A stretch of DNA of 56,696 nt from contig DATDGR010000036.1 of the NCBI GenBank assembly GCA_036521995.1, positions 1 to 56,696 on the forward strand. Reading direction: 5' to 3'. The position numbers and the translations under genes are program-made. This document shows positions 1 through 9,332 of the stretch, piece by piece. Each line of letters begins with the position of its first letter. The stretch's first letter is position 1. A model generated the notes under the pieces. That model worked only from the letters and a program-made list of their open reading frames with translations, was not told the DNA's origin and ran no database searches. This DNA is from Gp13-AA77 sp036521995 (GTDB taxonomy: Bacteria; Acidobacteriota; Terriglobia; UBA7540).

Positions 1-2
1 AG

Positions 3-1083
3 CCGCAGAGTCTACCGACGGCACATGGATTCGACGAGTTTTACGGCATCCCTCCGGATCTATCCTGGGATTCGTCAACCTATATTTCGACGATCGAGCT
101 GACGCACTCGATTGCTGCGCCGCCTGCGATGCTGTTGGCCAAGGGGCCGCAAATTGTGGAGGGGACCGCAGGAAAGCCACTACAGACAGTGAAGCCCTTC
201 ACCATGGAAGTCCGGGCTGAAATCGATTACGAACTCGTGGATAAATCGATCGACTTCATGAAGCGCCAAAAGGCCGCGGGCAAGCCATTCTTTCTCTATC
301 TGCCTTTTTCGATGGGACACATGCCGAATCTTCCGGCAAAATCCTTCGCGGGCAAGTCGAGGATCGGTGACTACGGCGACAAGATGATGGAAGGCGATTT
401 CCACGTCGGACAGATTCTGGACACACTCAAGGAACTCGGCATTGATGACAACACGATTGTGGTGTTTGCTTCCGATAACGGACCGGCTGGCCAGGCGGAA
501 CGTGAATGGGGCAACATGGGCACTCCCGACATGGGCAATTCCGGTCCCTTCCGCGGCGAGCTGGGAGAGGCAACGGAAGGCTCGATTCGTACTTGCGCCA
601 TTATTCGCTGGCCAGGGTACGTAAAACCGGGCACAACCTCCTACGCAATGTTCTCCATCATGGACTTCCTTCCAACATTGGCACGGATCGTGGGCGGCAA
701 GATGCCCACTGACCGCCCAATTGACGGCCTTGATCAGACGGATATCCTGCTCGGGAAGAGCGAAACGGGCCGCCGCGAAAGCCTGCTGAGCTTTATCGGA
801 CCGGACCTGGTCGCCGCGCGCTGGAAACCAGTGGCGTGTGTACTTCACCGACATCCATCCAAGCGGTATCGGACCGCAGCGCCAGCCCGGTCTCCTTTCT
901 GCCAATGGTCCGATGGCCGGGTACCCCAAGGCTTTCAACATAGAAATGGATCCGCATGAAGATCTCGATGTTACTGGGCTCTATACATGGTCCGTAGCTC
1001 CTGTGCTCAAGGCCATCGAGGAGTACAAAGAGACACTGAAGGAGTATCCGAATCCTCCTGCGGTCAACTTTACGAAGTTCTGA
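3..1083 (+). CDS. arylsulfatase, C-terminal part; 5' end outside window, one frameshift
   Basis: Hydrolyses sulfate esters, probably after export. The fragment opens with a sulfatase-family stretch (AHGFDEFYG) and holds the mid-domain motif FASDNGP; the N-terminal active-site cysteine/serine motif lies before the window. The reading frame that starts at position 3 runs to about 827. It then continues one base out of frame as WKQWRVYFTDIHPSGIG, through the family's IEMDPHEDL segment, to a stop at 1083. One extra C in aaaccagtgg explains the shift. The SphA-like gene follows after 18 bp, and sulfatases are often paired with such outer-membrane proteins. Family assignment is firm. Whether the gene is broken or the assembly is wrong cannot be decided here. 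Confidence 0.85.
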
Positions 1084-1101
1084 ACCCAAGGGGAATTAAC
1101 T

Positions 1102-2128
1102 GTGAGATGTCGTGCGATCTTTGTGATCATGGTTGTCCTGCTGTCTTGCGGTGGCACGACTCGCGTGCTTCCGCAGCAGAAGCCTCAATGGATGCCCGGC
1201 CAAGTCGGACTCAATGCGGGAATCCTGCCGTCTCCCGGATTTACGTACGTCGACATGAACGCTAACTATGACGCTGGAGCTTTTGACGGTCCAAACGGCA
1301 AAGCCCTTCCGGTTACCGGCAGTTACAATGTTTGGGCCATCGAAAATATCTTCGATTACGTGCCCAACAAGAAAGTTCTGGGTGGAAATCTGGGATTCAT
1401 GATCATATTTCCCACCATTGCGAGCGGCTCCCTGGTGGCCGATATTCAGGTCCCCACCACCGGCAGCCCCAATCTCAGCCTTGCTGGGGGCGGTGCCGGC
1501 CTCGCCGATCTCTGGGTTCAGCCCTTTACGTTGGGCTGGCACTTGAAACGATGGGACCTTCAAGTGGCAGACGGGTTCATGGTTCCCACGGGGCGTTACT
1601 CACCGGGGGCCACCAACAACGTCGGCAGCGGATACTTTGGCAACCACTTTCAAACGGGAACGACCTTTTACATTACGAAGAATAAAGGAACCAGTGCGAA
1701 CCTCTTCACGGACTGGGAGGTCCACGGAAGCAGACAGGGCACCAACGGCACCTCGAAGACACCGGGTCAGGCCTTCACTGACGAATGGGGAATCGGACAG
1801 ATTCTGCCGCTGAGGAAGGATTTCAGCAAACTGCTGCAACTCGGCATGATCGGCTACGACCAATGGCAAGTGACTGCCAATGGCGGCACCATCCCAGTGC
1901 CCCTACCGGATGGGACGATTATAGCGGGGGCCCGCCAGCATACTCCCTTATTACTCGGTCCACGCGGCGGGTGGTCAACTTAACTACATTCTTCCCGCGA
2001 ACAATCTCAGCCTTTTCTTCAAGTACGAGCACGAATACTCGGCCTCCTCTCACACTTTGGGAAACACCATCGTCTTCGGTGTCGCCCGGACCTTGGCCAT
2101 TCCCAAACCAACGGCGCCGAAGTCGTAA
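1102..2128 (+). CDS. SphA-like outer-membrane protein (phenol meta-pathway transporter family), frameshifted near 1947
   Basis: Predicted outer-membrane beta-barrel of the family annotated as 'protein involved in meta-pathway of phenol degradation', thought to pass small organic molecules. It starts at GTG with AGGGGA upstream. An N-terminal signal sequence is followed by amphipathic strands rich in Gly, Asn and aromatic residues, including LADLWVQPFTLGWHLKRWD and GYFGNHFQTG. The first frame stops at 1983. The next frame carries what is clearly the barrel's C-terminus (NYILPANNLSLFFKYEHEY, then NTIVFGVART) to a TAA at 2128, so one base is extra near the CCC at 1946-1948. It lies 18 bp after the sulfatase and is probably co-transcribed, supplying the substrate or its product. 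Confidence 0.75.
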
Positions 2129-2498
2129 CAGACCTTCAGTCTTCAATCGACATTCATCAATCTTCAATTCAATCCTCTAGCCCAGCCGCGAGCGTCATCC
2201 GACCTAGCATGGATCTCACCATCGCGCAGATCGTTATTGAAATACGAGGAGTGGCCTATCCACTTCCTCTCGTAACCACTATATGTTGTGGCGGGCGGGC
2301 TGGCGCACAGCGCAGCTGTGCGGTCTTGAGGCCATAGCAGAATCATGGAGGAAAATTCTGGTGGTGATAAACTGCACTTGGCCCTGCTGGTAGTGGCAAT
2401 GATCGATCGGCATCAACTGGGATATCGGCGCGCACGATCGAGACGTGAATCGCAGAGCTGCGCTCTGCGCCAGCCAGCCCTTGGCCGCTAGGGCTCGC
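2129..2498. other. intergenic stretch, nothing recognised
   Basis: This 370-bp stretch separates the plus-strand sulfatase/SphA pair from a minus-strand gene. Its start is unusually rich in TTCA and CAAT. I see no convincing ORF, tRNA or terminator. Short frames overlap it but lack family-like sequence and ribosome-binding sites. Confidence 0.5.
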
Positions 2499-3269
2499 TC
2501 ACCGGCCCTTGTGATACGACTGGTAGACGCCGTCGAGCATCGTGGTAGTTTTGTCGGGCGTATCCGCCGGCTCATTAGGAAAGCGTCGGGCCCGCTCCGC
2601 GAACAGCTCCGAAGGAGTCCGTTCCACGTAGCCGACTGGAATCTCAAATAGCGACGCGGACGGTTCGCCCTCCGCTACGAGGAGTGCTTCGCGAGTCGTC
2701 CGGGTGGAGCGAGAATCGGGCTGACGGAAAGCAGAGACTTCTTTGAGAGTGAAACAGTCAAGCGCTGGAGCCCGCCATTCCGTACGCTCGATCGTCTCGC
2801 CTGGGGCGAGTGGCTTCGCTGTCTGGACAACAACCGTGTCGTAACCCAGCACGCTCACATGCGGAGCGGTCGCGTTTGAGCTACAAGCAGAGCGAGAGGG
2901 CGGCGCGGCAAACCGAGCCACAGTCCTATCGGAATACGGATATGTTGTGACCGATTCGGTCGAGGGGTCCACCGACGTCCGTTTGCGGGCAGACAAATCC
3001 GAGATGACCCTCATGTCGCCCCAGTCTCCATTTGGCATAATCTGTCTCTTGAAGTCCTCCACTTGGGAGCCATCCTCTCTCACGGCATAAATGTCATTCT
3101 CAATACGCATTGGGGCTGTTGCCTCGCCGACGTACATTCTCTCGGCCATTACAGCAGTGAAGGGCCTCCAGCGTGGCTGGTCTGCCCTCGCAACAAGCCT
3201 CCGGGAAATGTGATAGGAAAAGGCGGCCAATGCGCTCACTACAAAGACCCATAAGAGGGTGCGTCTCAT
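2499..3269 (-). CDS. membrane-anchored protein of unknown function, 256 aa
   Basis: Not recognised. Residues 1-20 (MRRTLLWVFVVSALAAFSYH) form a signal anchor or uncleaved membrane segment followed by basic residues, so the remaining ~235 residues should be outside the cytoplasm. The body has a repeated-strand look (DIYAVREDGSQVEDFKRQ; GYDTVVVQTAKPLAPGE), two cysteines and a charged C-terminus with no membrane segment. It starts 10 bp after the cysteine-rich peptide gene on the same strand, so the two very likely form an operon and may act together. The start is the first ATG of the frame and is preceded by AGGAAG. A beta-rich periplasmic domain is an inference from composition only. Confidence 0.65.
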   Translation of the reverse strand: MRRTLLWVFVVSALAAFSYHISRRLVARADQPRWRPFTAVMAERMYVGEATAPMRIENDIYAVREDGSQVEDFKRQIMPNGDWGDMRVISDLSARKRTSVDPSTESVTTYPYSDRTVARFAAPPSRSACSSNATAPHVSVLGYDTVVVQTAKPLAPGETIERTEWRAPALDCFTLKEVSAFRQPDSRSTRTTREALLVAEGEPSASLFEIPVGYVERTPSELFAERARRFPNEPADTPDKTTTMLDGVYQSYHKGR

Positions 3270-3279
3270 AAGCTTCCTC

Positions 3280-3564
3280 CTAACAGTCGTTACATCCAGT
3301 CAATAGGCAGCAGTACGTAGTCGCAATACAGTATGACTGAGTGCCAAATCCAAAGCCGCCGACGCAAGTTGAGTAGTCACACTGGGAATACTGGCAAGTG
3401 TCGTGCATAGGATTAGCACAGCTAGGGTTACAGTCGCAATAGAACTGGGGCCCGATATTGAATGAACCATAGCCGCAGGGAAAAGCGCGTCCTCTGATAG
3501 CACCAAAGCACGCGCTTAGCACCACTGTCGCAACCAGCAGCACAACCAAACGTCGCGTTTTCAT
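3280..3564 (-). CDS. secreted cysteine-rich small protein, 94 aa
   Basis: Unrecognised exported peptide. I place the start at the ATG read from 3564, which follows GGGAAGGGAGC at good spacing; an upstream in-frame ATG lacks such a site. Residues 1-25 (MKTRRLVVLLVATVVLSACF...) look like a signal peptide, possibly a lipoprotein signal at LSAC. The mature part of about 67 residues holds 12 cysteines (for example FYCDCNPSC, CQYSQCDYSTC, CCLLTGCNDC), typical of disulfide-knotted or metal-binding peptides. It is the first gene of a probable operon with the membrane-anchored protein 10 bp downstream. Possible roles include toxin-like peptide, surface component or metal ligand; none can be chosen from sequence. 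Confidence 0.65.
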   Translation of the reverse strand: MKTRRLVVLLVATVVLSACFGAIRGRAFPCGYGSFNIGPQFYCDCNPSCANPMHDTCQYSQCDYSTCVGGFGFGTQSYCIATTYCCLLTGCNDC

Positions 3565-3962
3565 AAAGTTTTTGCTCCCTTCCCGTGTATATCGAATGCC
3601 TGACAAATTATCAGTGGATTTCCATTTTCAACTCCAGCGACCCTCAGCATACTACTGACACCGGTTGCAACTGTCGGGCGGTCAGCGTCGGCCCATGCCT
3701 CCAAGGGCCCACAGACGCGCTGGGTGGCGCCTACGTCGCGTGCTTTTCGCGATGTAGGCGGCCCTGAAGACAAGTCGCGGGACGGGACGCGGACGGCTTG
3801 GTGGAAGGGGCGCATACATGCAAACTGCGCACGTTTGCGCCACCCGCAGCTGGCGATGTCAAGAGGCTGAGACAAGCGCGGCATACTTTGCCGTTTGACT
3901 CTTGGCGGCCCGGTGTGATCGACGAACTGGAAGATTCGGGTCGTTTTGCTCAGGTACGTCCT
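3565..3962. other. intergenic region with one strong hairpin
   Basis: About 400 bp between two minus-strand secreted-protein genes. It contains the promoter side of the cysteine-rich peptide gene and a 12-bp inverted repeat at 3729-3759, listed separately. Overlapping short frames show no recognisable protein. Confidence 0.5.
3729..3759. repeat. 12-bp inverted repeat (hairpin)
   Basis: GCCTACGTCGCG at 3729-3740 pairs with CGCGATGTAGGC at 3748-3759 across a 7-base loop, with one G-T wobble. No T-run follows on either strand, so it is not a standard terminator. It could be a palindromic repeat or the remnant of a small mobile element. Confidence 0.6.
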
Positions 3963-4538
3963 CTAGGGCTTGTAATGAGTGCCAAATGACCGGAAGTCGG
4001 CCGTGCCGGTTCCGCTTTCCGCATGGATGCTGACCACGGTGTCTACTGTTCCGCCGCCATAAGAAACATCGCGCGTCCGCTCGCGCATACCGCCGCCGCC
4101 GTCGCAGAATGTTGTCGTGGTCACCGGCGGATTCGTTTTCACGGTCTGGCTCGCGTATATCCTTGCGGTGCCGGTCGCTTCGCAGCGGTGAATCCAGCTC
4201 TCGATCTTCGTGGCGCCGCTGACCGAGAAATTCAAGGTTATGTCGAAGCTTTGCCCCGGTTTTTGCAATGCCCAGTCGGCAAATCCGATGAGCAACGTGT
4301 AGGGGCCCTGCGGGTCCATGCGAATCAGCACGCGCTCCGGCCCGATGGTGGCGATGCCGGAGCCGGAGAAGTTATAAAAATTGCGGGGGAAATGATAGAC
4401 AATCTGCCCCTGCGAACAGGAAGTGCCCGCATAACTGGCAAGCGTTCCATTCCTGCAGGGCTCCACCCCTTGCGCCGCCGCCGCGCCCGCAAACAGGCTG
4501 ACGGCAACGACAAGCATCATGGCTGGAAATATCTTCAT
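3963..4538 (-). CDS. secreted protein of unknown function, 191 aa
   Basis: Exported protein with a clear signal peptide (MKIFPAMMLVVAVSLFAGAAAAQG, cleavage likely after AAA). The mature part begins with a cysteine pair in CRNGTLASYAGTSCSQGQI. From memory, this N-terminal arrangement occurs in secreted proteins of acidobacteria and other PEP-CTERM-bearing bacteria, but no PEP-CTERM sorting tail is present. The rest is rich in Gly, Thr and beta-strand patterns, with a second cysteine pair at HRC...FCDGGGG. The ribosome-binding site directly before this ATG is weak; a 20-codon frame with a strong site ends 6 bp upstream and may couple translation. Function unknown. Confidence 0.65.
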   Translation of the reverse strand: MKIFPAMMLVVAVSLFAGAAAAQGVEPCRNGTLASYAGTSCSQGQIVYHFPRNFYNFSGSGIATIGPERVLIRMDPQGPYTLLIGFADWALQKPGQSFDITLNFSVSGATKIESWIHRCEATGTARIYASQTVKTNPPVTTTTFCDGGGGMRERTRDVSYGGGTVDTVVSIHAESGTGTADFRSFGTHYKP

Positions 4539-4544
4539 CGTTTC

Positions 4545-4607
4545 TTACGTCCGGCCAGGAAATGACAGCAGTATTGGCAATCCACTCAACGCGAAGATTC
4601 CCTTCAT
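4545..4607 (-). CDS. possible 20-aa leader peptide
   Basis: A short frame (MKGIFALSGLPILLSFPGRT) has a much better ribosome-binding site (AGGAGGG) than the 191-residue gene whose ATG lies 6 bp after its stop. It could be a leader peptide that couples translation. It could also be the displaced original N-terminus if a base has been lost. Hydrophobic; no known family. Confidence 0.35.
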   Translation of the reverse strand: MKGIFALSGLPILLSFPGRT

Positions 4608-4896
4608 AGGGGTACCCTCCTGCTGATTACGTCGCATTAATGTCCAAAGGATAAACCGGAGGTGGGCCCCGGGGTCAAGACCTTTTTCGAAGCCCCGACA
4701 AATTCATTTTTCGCGGCCCGCTGGGCTAACCGGCCTCCGCCGCCCGAGGCCAGGCAGGCCGGTACGGGGCAGAGAGTAGGCTATGTGAGGAGCCTCCGAC
4801 GAATCCTCGGGGAGAGACCCAAGGCCGTAGCGCAAGACTCCAGTCTACCCTCTGCAGTCCCTCGTTCCGGGGGTCCCGAGAGGAAGTGCTTGAAGC
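4608..4896. other. intergenic region, nothing recognised
   Basis: GC-rich stretch between the leader/secreted-protein pair and the sialidase-fold gene, both read on the minus strand. It should hold the promoter of the former. Short frames here look like noise. Confidence 0.4.
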
Positions 4897-6456
4897 TCAC
4901 TGCCTGGCGGCGCGCTTGAGCTTCGCGCCCGGCGGCGGTTTCACGCCGCGCTCCTCTTGTTCGTGGCGCGGAGGATGATCAGACTTGGCGCCGGGGATCG
5001 GCTGGTCCTCCGCCGAGCTGAAAGTGGGTGCGCCCTCCTCGGCGCTGAGGCCGGTGGCGGTGGTGTAGATGGCTTCGTTGAAGGTTGAGCCGCTCTTGGC
5101 GCTGGCCACGGCAAACACGCCGAAGGCCTTGCGATTCACGTAGGACGTGGAGACGTAATCGCCCACCATGGTGCCCAGTGTGGTCGTCGGCAGCCAGGCG
5201 AGCTTCATGGGAGCCGCCAGATGCAAGGGGGCGACCCAGGTGGCGCCACCGTTCGAGGACGAAATAAAGGCCGGGGACAACTGGCAGGTGCTCGCGGTGC
5301 AGGAGGATTGGGAGTACTGGTAATAGGTGACGGACAGATGGGCTCCGCTGCCCGAGGTGGTCTTGTCGGCGTCGATCCCGGGGATGAAATGGTCCACGGT
5401 GCTGGTGACGGGGTCCTCGGGGATGCGCGCGGGCGCCGTCCAAGTGGTGCCGTTGGTGGAAGTACTCAGGACGATGTCATTAGACGAGCAGTGGGCGCGG
5501 AACCGGCAGTCCTGCCACACCACGTAGACCGTGCCGCCGCCATCCACGGCGGCCGAAGGCAGGGGTCCGCTGCGGATGCCGCCATCCTCGCCGTGATCCG
5601 AGATGCTGGAGACGGTGACCACGCTGGTCCAACTGGCGCCGCCGTTGGCGGAAGTAAACGCCTGAATGCCGTTGCCCTCGAAGGGCACCACCACGGTTCC
5701 GTTCAGCTGTACCACGGGCTGTCCGCCCAGGCCGAAGCCGCCGTTACCGGCAGGGTGAAGCGGCGAACCCCAGGTGACGCCACCGTCGGTGGAGGTGCTC
5801 ATGTTGATCTGGTCTCCGTTATCCGGATTGTCCCACTCCACGTAGCAATTGCCGTAGTGTGGGCTGGTGGACCAGGTGTCGCAGACAATCCAGTCCTTGT
5901 CGGAGCTCACCACGTTGCCCCCTACCGAGACGGGGTTGTTCCAGTTGATGCCGTCGGTGGAGCGGCTCACGATTACCGCCGGAATCGCTCTTCCCGAGTC
6001 CACGATGGGAAGAGAGGCGATCATCCAGATTCCGTGCAAGGGGTCGTAAGCGACGGAGGGGTCACTGTCGCGGTCGTACGGGTTGCCGGCGCCCTGAATG
6101 TTGGTGATGCCGGGGAGGAACCCATTGGTCCAGGTGTTGCCGCCGTCCAGTGAGGTCGCAAAGCCGATGTCGGACGAGCCGCCGTTGGTGAAGCGTCCGC
6201 TCTGGAAGGTCGCCACGATGGTGGAGTCGAAGGAAAAAGTGTCAGGCTCAACCTGGGTGGCGTGCTGGCTGGTGCTGTTCGTGAACGTGTCGGTACTGAG
6301 CCGGTTCAGCACCACGGACCCAGCCGGAGCCCCGGCTTGGAACCCATTTTGGGCTTCAGCGGCGGGCGCCAGCAGCGATGCCAGCCCGAACGCCGCGACT
6401 AGAGCAGAGGCAGCGCCTGCGGGGCGGTGACACTGGACTGCGACCTGTTGACTCAT
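4897..6456 (-). CDS. secreted sialidase-fold (BNR repeat) protein
   Basis: A 519-residue exported protein of the six-bladed beta-propeller sialidase superfamily. A signal peptide ends near residue 35 (LAPAAEAQ). Asp-box (BNR) motifs of the S-x-D-G-G-x-T-W type recur at SLDGGNTW, STDGINW, STDGGVTWG, ANGGASWTS, STNGTTW and SSNGGATW, about 50-70 residues apart. The fold is therefore secure. I could not confirm the arginine triad and catalytic Tyr/Glu of a true sialidase, so the substrate is open; many such proteins in soil bacteria bind or cleave glycans without sialidase activity. The tail is charged (DHPPRHEQEERG, then LKRAARQ). It stands alone on the minus strand. Confidence 0.75.
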   Translation of the reverse strand: MSQQVAVQCHRPAGAASALVAAFGLASLLAPAAEAQNGFQAGAPAGSVVLNRLSTDTFTNSTSQHATQVEPDTFSFDSTIVATFQSGRFTNGGSSDIGFATSLDGGNTWTNGFLPGITNIQGAGNPYDRDSDPSVAYDPLHGIWMIASLPIVDSGRAIPAVIVSRSTDGINWNNPVSVGGNVVSSDKDWIVCDTWSTSPHYGNCYVEWDNPDNGDQINMSTSTDGGVTWGSPLHPAGNGGFGLGGQPVVQLNGTVVVPFEGNGIQAFTSANGGASWTSVVTVSSISDHGEDGGIRSGPLPSAAVDGGGTVYVVWQDCRFRAHCSSNDIVLSTSTNGTTWTAPARIPEDPVTSTVDHFIPGIDADKTTSGSGAHLSVTYYQYSQSSCTASTCQLSPAFISSSNGGATWVAPLHLAAPMKLAWLPTTTLGTMVGDYVSTSYVNRKAFGVFAVASAKSGSTFNEAIYTTATGLSAEEGAPTFSSAEDQPIPGAKSDHPPRHEQEERGVKPPPGAKLKRAARQ

Positions 6457-6618
6457 CGAGCTCGCTCCCTTGCAATTGAGTTAGGTGAATCACGATGCTA
6501 CACGCGTAGCAGAGGCTTGTCGAGGGGGGTTACCAACGTCGTTAACATTGACCGTTCGCGAGCATTTTGCCGCAGCCAGCGGGCTTGGATGCTATGCTGA
6601 GGCGAAGGGTGGTTGCAG

Positions 6619-7836
6619 ATGCCTACGGCCGTTATGTCGAACGCCCGGGTGCCGCCGATGCGAGGAAAGAAGATCCCGCAATTTGATCTTAAGCGGCAAC
6701 AGGCAAGCCTCGAGACCGAGATCCGCGCCGTCCTCGACCGCGTGTGCCGGAGTGCGTCCTTCATCCTGGGCGAGGAAGTAGAGAGGTTCGAACAGGAGTT
6801 TGCCGCCTACGTGGAGGCGAAGCACTGCGTGGCCGTCAATTCCGGCACGAGCGCCCTGCACCTCGCGCTGCTGGCGGCCGGAGTGGGTCCGGGCGACGAG
6901 GTGATCACCACCGCGAACACCTTTATCGCCACGGCCGAGGCCATTTCCTACACGGGCGCGACCCCGGTGTTCGTCGACACCAACCCCGCGACCGCCAATA
7001 TTGATCCGAAGCGGGTGGAGCGGGCAGTGACGCCTCGCACGCGCGCGATTCTGCCCGTGCACCTTTACGGCCGCCCGGCCGATCTTGGTCCCATACTGGA
7101 TCTCGCCCGCAATATGCGGACTCCTTCCGGCCCGTCCGGGAAGCCTCTGGCCGTGATCGAAGACGCCTGCCAGGCGCACGGCGCGCGCTACCAGGGGCGG
7201 CAGGTAGGAGCGCTGGGCTTCGCGGGTGCTTTCAGCTTTTATCCGACGAAGAATCTATCCGCCTACGGCGAAGGCGGGGCGCTGGTCACCAACGATGACG
7301 AGGTGGCGGCGCTGGCCCGCAGCCTGCGCACGCACGGCGAAAGCCACCGCTACTTCCACGATCGCATCGGTTATAACTACCGCATGGAGGGTTTCCAAGG
7401 AGCCGTATTGCGGGTGAAGCTCAAACGGCTGCCGGAGTGGACCGCCAGACGCCAGGAGATCGCCCGGCGGTACCGCCAACTGCTGGCCGGGTCGCCCGTG
7501 ACCGTGCTGCTCGACCGTCCAGGGGACGAATGCGTGTTTCACCAGTTCGCCGTCAATGTGAGCGATCGCGACCGGGTGCGAGCCGGGCTTGAATCGCAAG
7601 GCGTGTCGACCGCGATTTTTTACCCGCGGCCGATTCATCTGCAGGCGCCTTATCGCAGCAGTAAGTTCCCTGCGGGAAGCCTGCCCGAGACCGAGCGCGC
7701 TTGCGAACGAGTCCTGTGCCTTCCCCTCTTTCCTGAGCTTACGGACGCCGAGGTGGCCTACACCGGTCAGACCCTGGCGGGGCTGATCAAGGCGAACGAC
7801 GAACGGGCTCAGGATGACAGGGGCCTAATAGCGTGA
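6619..7836 (+). CDS. DegT/DnrJ/EryC1/StrS-family aminotransferase
   Basis: PLP-dependent aminotransferase of nucleotide-sugar pathways, moving an amino group from glutamate to a keto-sugar. All landmarks are present: NSGTSALHLAL near residues 75-85, the PLP-ring aspartate in VIEDACQAHGA (about 182), and the Schiff-base lysine in FYPTKNLSAYGEGG (about 211). The length of 405 residues is normal. A TTG two codons earlier is possible, but the ATG at 6619 is better spaced from AAGGGTGG. No other sugar-nucleotide genes lie nearby, so the product (for example an amino sugar of a surface polysaccharide) cannot be inferred. Class is very secure, substrate unknown. Confidence 0.93.
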   Translation: MPTAVMSNARVPPMRGKKIPQFDLKRQQASLETEIRAVLDRVCRSASFILGEEVERFEQEFAAYVEAKHCVAVNSGTSALHLALLAAGVGPGDEVITTANTFIATAEAISYTGATPVFVDTNPATANIDPKRVERAVTPRTRAILPVHLYGRPADLGPILDLARNMRTPSGPSGKPLAVIEDACQAHGARYQGRQVGALGFAGAFSFYPTKNLSAYGEGGALVTNDDEVAALARSLRTHGESHRYFHDRIGYNYRMEGFQGAVLRVKLKRLPEWTARRQEIARRYRQLLAGSPVTVLLDRPGDECVFHQFAVNVSDRDRVRAGLESQGVSTAIFYPRPIHLQAPYRSSKFPAGSLPETERACERVLCLPLFPELTDAEVAYTGQTLAGLIKANDERAQDDRGLIA

Positions 7837-7954
7837 TGCAGAACGACAGATCAAATTAGGGCACTACCCGTGCTGCTTCACCCCAACACAGTTTTAATCC
7901 GGGCCGGCTTCGGGTAATCTATCCTCACATGTTTGGATAAAGGAGGTTAGGGCG

Positions 7955-8980
7955 ATGAACCGAAGAGAAGTTCTGGGTGCAATAGCTGGACTGGCCGTAG
8001 CGGAGGCCATTCCGGCAGAATCCGGGTCAGGCGGGCTCCGGGGCGATTCGTTGGGCGCGGCTTCGGACACTCCCTCCGGCGAAATGATCTACCGGACGCT
8101 CGGGAAGACCGGGGTCAAGGTGTCCGCCATCGGTCTGGGCGGCTACCACATCGGAGTGCAGTCAGACCCGCAGGAGAGCATCCGCATCATCCGCACCGCC
8201 ATCGACAAGGGCGTCACTTTCATGGACAACTGCTGGGACTACAACGGCGGTGAGAGCGAGCGGCGCATGGGACAGGCTCTGCGCGACGGCTACCGGCAGA
8301 AGGTGTTCCTCATGACCAAATTTGACGGCCGCACCAAGGAAGCCGCCGCCAAGCAGATCGATGAGTCGCTCGAGCGCTTGCAGACCGACGTGATCGACCT
8401 GATTCAGTATCACGAAAACATCCGGCCGGAGGATCCTGACCGCTACTTCGCCTCGGGCGGAGCTCATGAAGCGGTGATGGCCGCCAAGCAGGCCGGCAAG
8501 GTTCGCTACATCGGATTCACCGGCCACAAAGACCCGAGCATCCATCTGCGGATGCTGGAAGAGGCGCAGGCCCACAACTTCCATTTTGACTCCTGCCAGA
8601 TGCCGCTGAACGTCATGGACGCGCACTTCCGCAGTTTTGGACATGAGGTGCTGCCGAAACTGGTGGAGCAGGGTATCGCCGCGCTCGGTATGAAGTCAAT
8701 GGGCGATGGCAACGTGCTCCGCAGCGGGGTGGTCACGCCCATCGAGTGTCTTCACTATGCCTTGAGCCTGCCGACTTCGGTGGTGATCAATGGCTGCGAA
8801 AGCGTGGCGCGCGTCGAGCAGGCGCTCGAAGCGGCGCGGACCTTCCAGCCCATGACTTCCGAGCAGATGACCGCGCTGCTGGCCAAGACCAGGACGGCCG
8901 CTATGACGGGGCAGTTCGAGCCCTTCAAGACCACCAGCAACTTTGACGGTACGGCGCAGAATCCCCAGTGGCTGGGATAA
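7955..8980 (+). CDS. aldo/keto reductase with twin-arginine-type N-terminus
   Basis: NAD(P)H-dependent oxidoreductase of the AKR superfamily, 341 residues. The catalytic tetrad can be placed: Asp in FMDNCWDY, Tyr of the same segment, Lys in LMTKFDG and His in IQYHEN. The N-terminus (MNRREVLGAIAGLAVAEA) has a paired arginine and a hydrophobic stretch, as in twin-arginine export signals and in many acidobacterial AKR proteins, so it may act outside the cytoplasm. A strong ribosome-binding site (AAAGGAGG) precedes the ATG. A small membrane protein follows 48 bp later on the same strand. The substrate is unknown. Confidence 0.9.
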   Translation: MNRREVLGAIAGLAVAEAIPAESGSGGLRGDSLGAASDTPSGEMIYRTLGKTGVKVSAIGLGGYHIGVQSDPQESIRIIRTAIDKGVTFMDNCWDYNGGESERRMGQALRDGYRQKVFLMTKFDGRTKEAAAKQIDESLERLQTDVIDLIQYHENIRPEDPDRYFASGGAHEAVMAAKQAGKVRYIGFTGHKDPSIHLRMLEEAQAHNFHFDSCQMPLNVMDAHFRSFGHEVLPKLVEQGIAALGMKSMGDGNVLRSGVVTPIECLHYALSLPTSVVINGCESVARVEQALEAARTFQPMTSEQMTALLAKTRTAAMTGQFEPFKTTSNFDGTAQNPQWLG

Positions 8981-9028
8981 CGGAGCCCGAAGGGTTCGCC
9001 ACCAAGACACCCCGGAGGCAAGCGAAGC

Positions 9029-9259
9029 TTGAAGAAGGCCCTTGTGTCTGTGCTGGTGGCGGCGTTGACCTTCCTGGCCGCCTGGATTCTGACGGTCAAC
9101 TTCTACGTCACCTGGAAGGCCTTCGAGCGCCAGGCTTCCGCCACTTCTGAGGCGTTTCGACTCGGCTTTCTGGTCGCCGGCCTTGTGGGCGCCGCCGCGT
9201 TCGGCGTCACGCTTTATCTCTTGCAATTCGGGCGGACGCGTCCCAAGTCTTCAAGGTGA
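9029..9259 (+). CDS. small two-helix membrane protein, 76 aa
   Basis: Unrecognised. It has two predicted membrane helices, residues about 4-26 (ALVSVLVAALTFLAAWILTV) and 43-66 (LGFLVAGLVGAAAFGVTLYL), joined by a short charged loop. It begins at TTG, 10 bases after GGAGG; this site and the clean hydrophobic pattern support it. It lies 48 bp after the aldo/keto reductase and may be co-transcribed, possibly as a membrane partner. The short length and non-ATG start leave some doubt. Confidence 0.5.
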   Translation: MKKALVSVLVAALTFLAAWILTVNFYVTWKAFERQASATSEAFRLGFLVAGLVGAAAFGVTLYLLQFGRTRPKSSR

Positions 9260-9332
9260 TCCGCGATGCCTGCCGGAAACTTTGTTGGCGTTTCGTAGGT
9301 GGCCAAAGGGCGATCTGGAGGCCGAGGGATAC

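Noticed and set aside
5221..6153. 310-codon plus-strand frame
   Set aside because: Antisense to the BNR-repeat protein; its composition simply mirrors the repeats.
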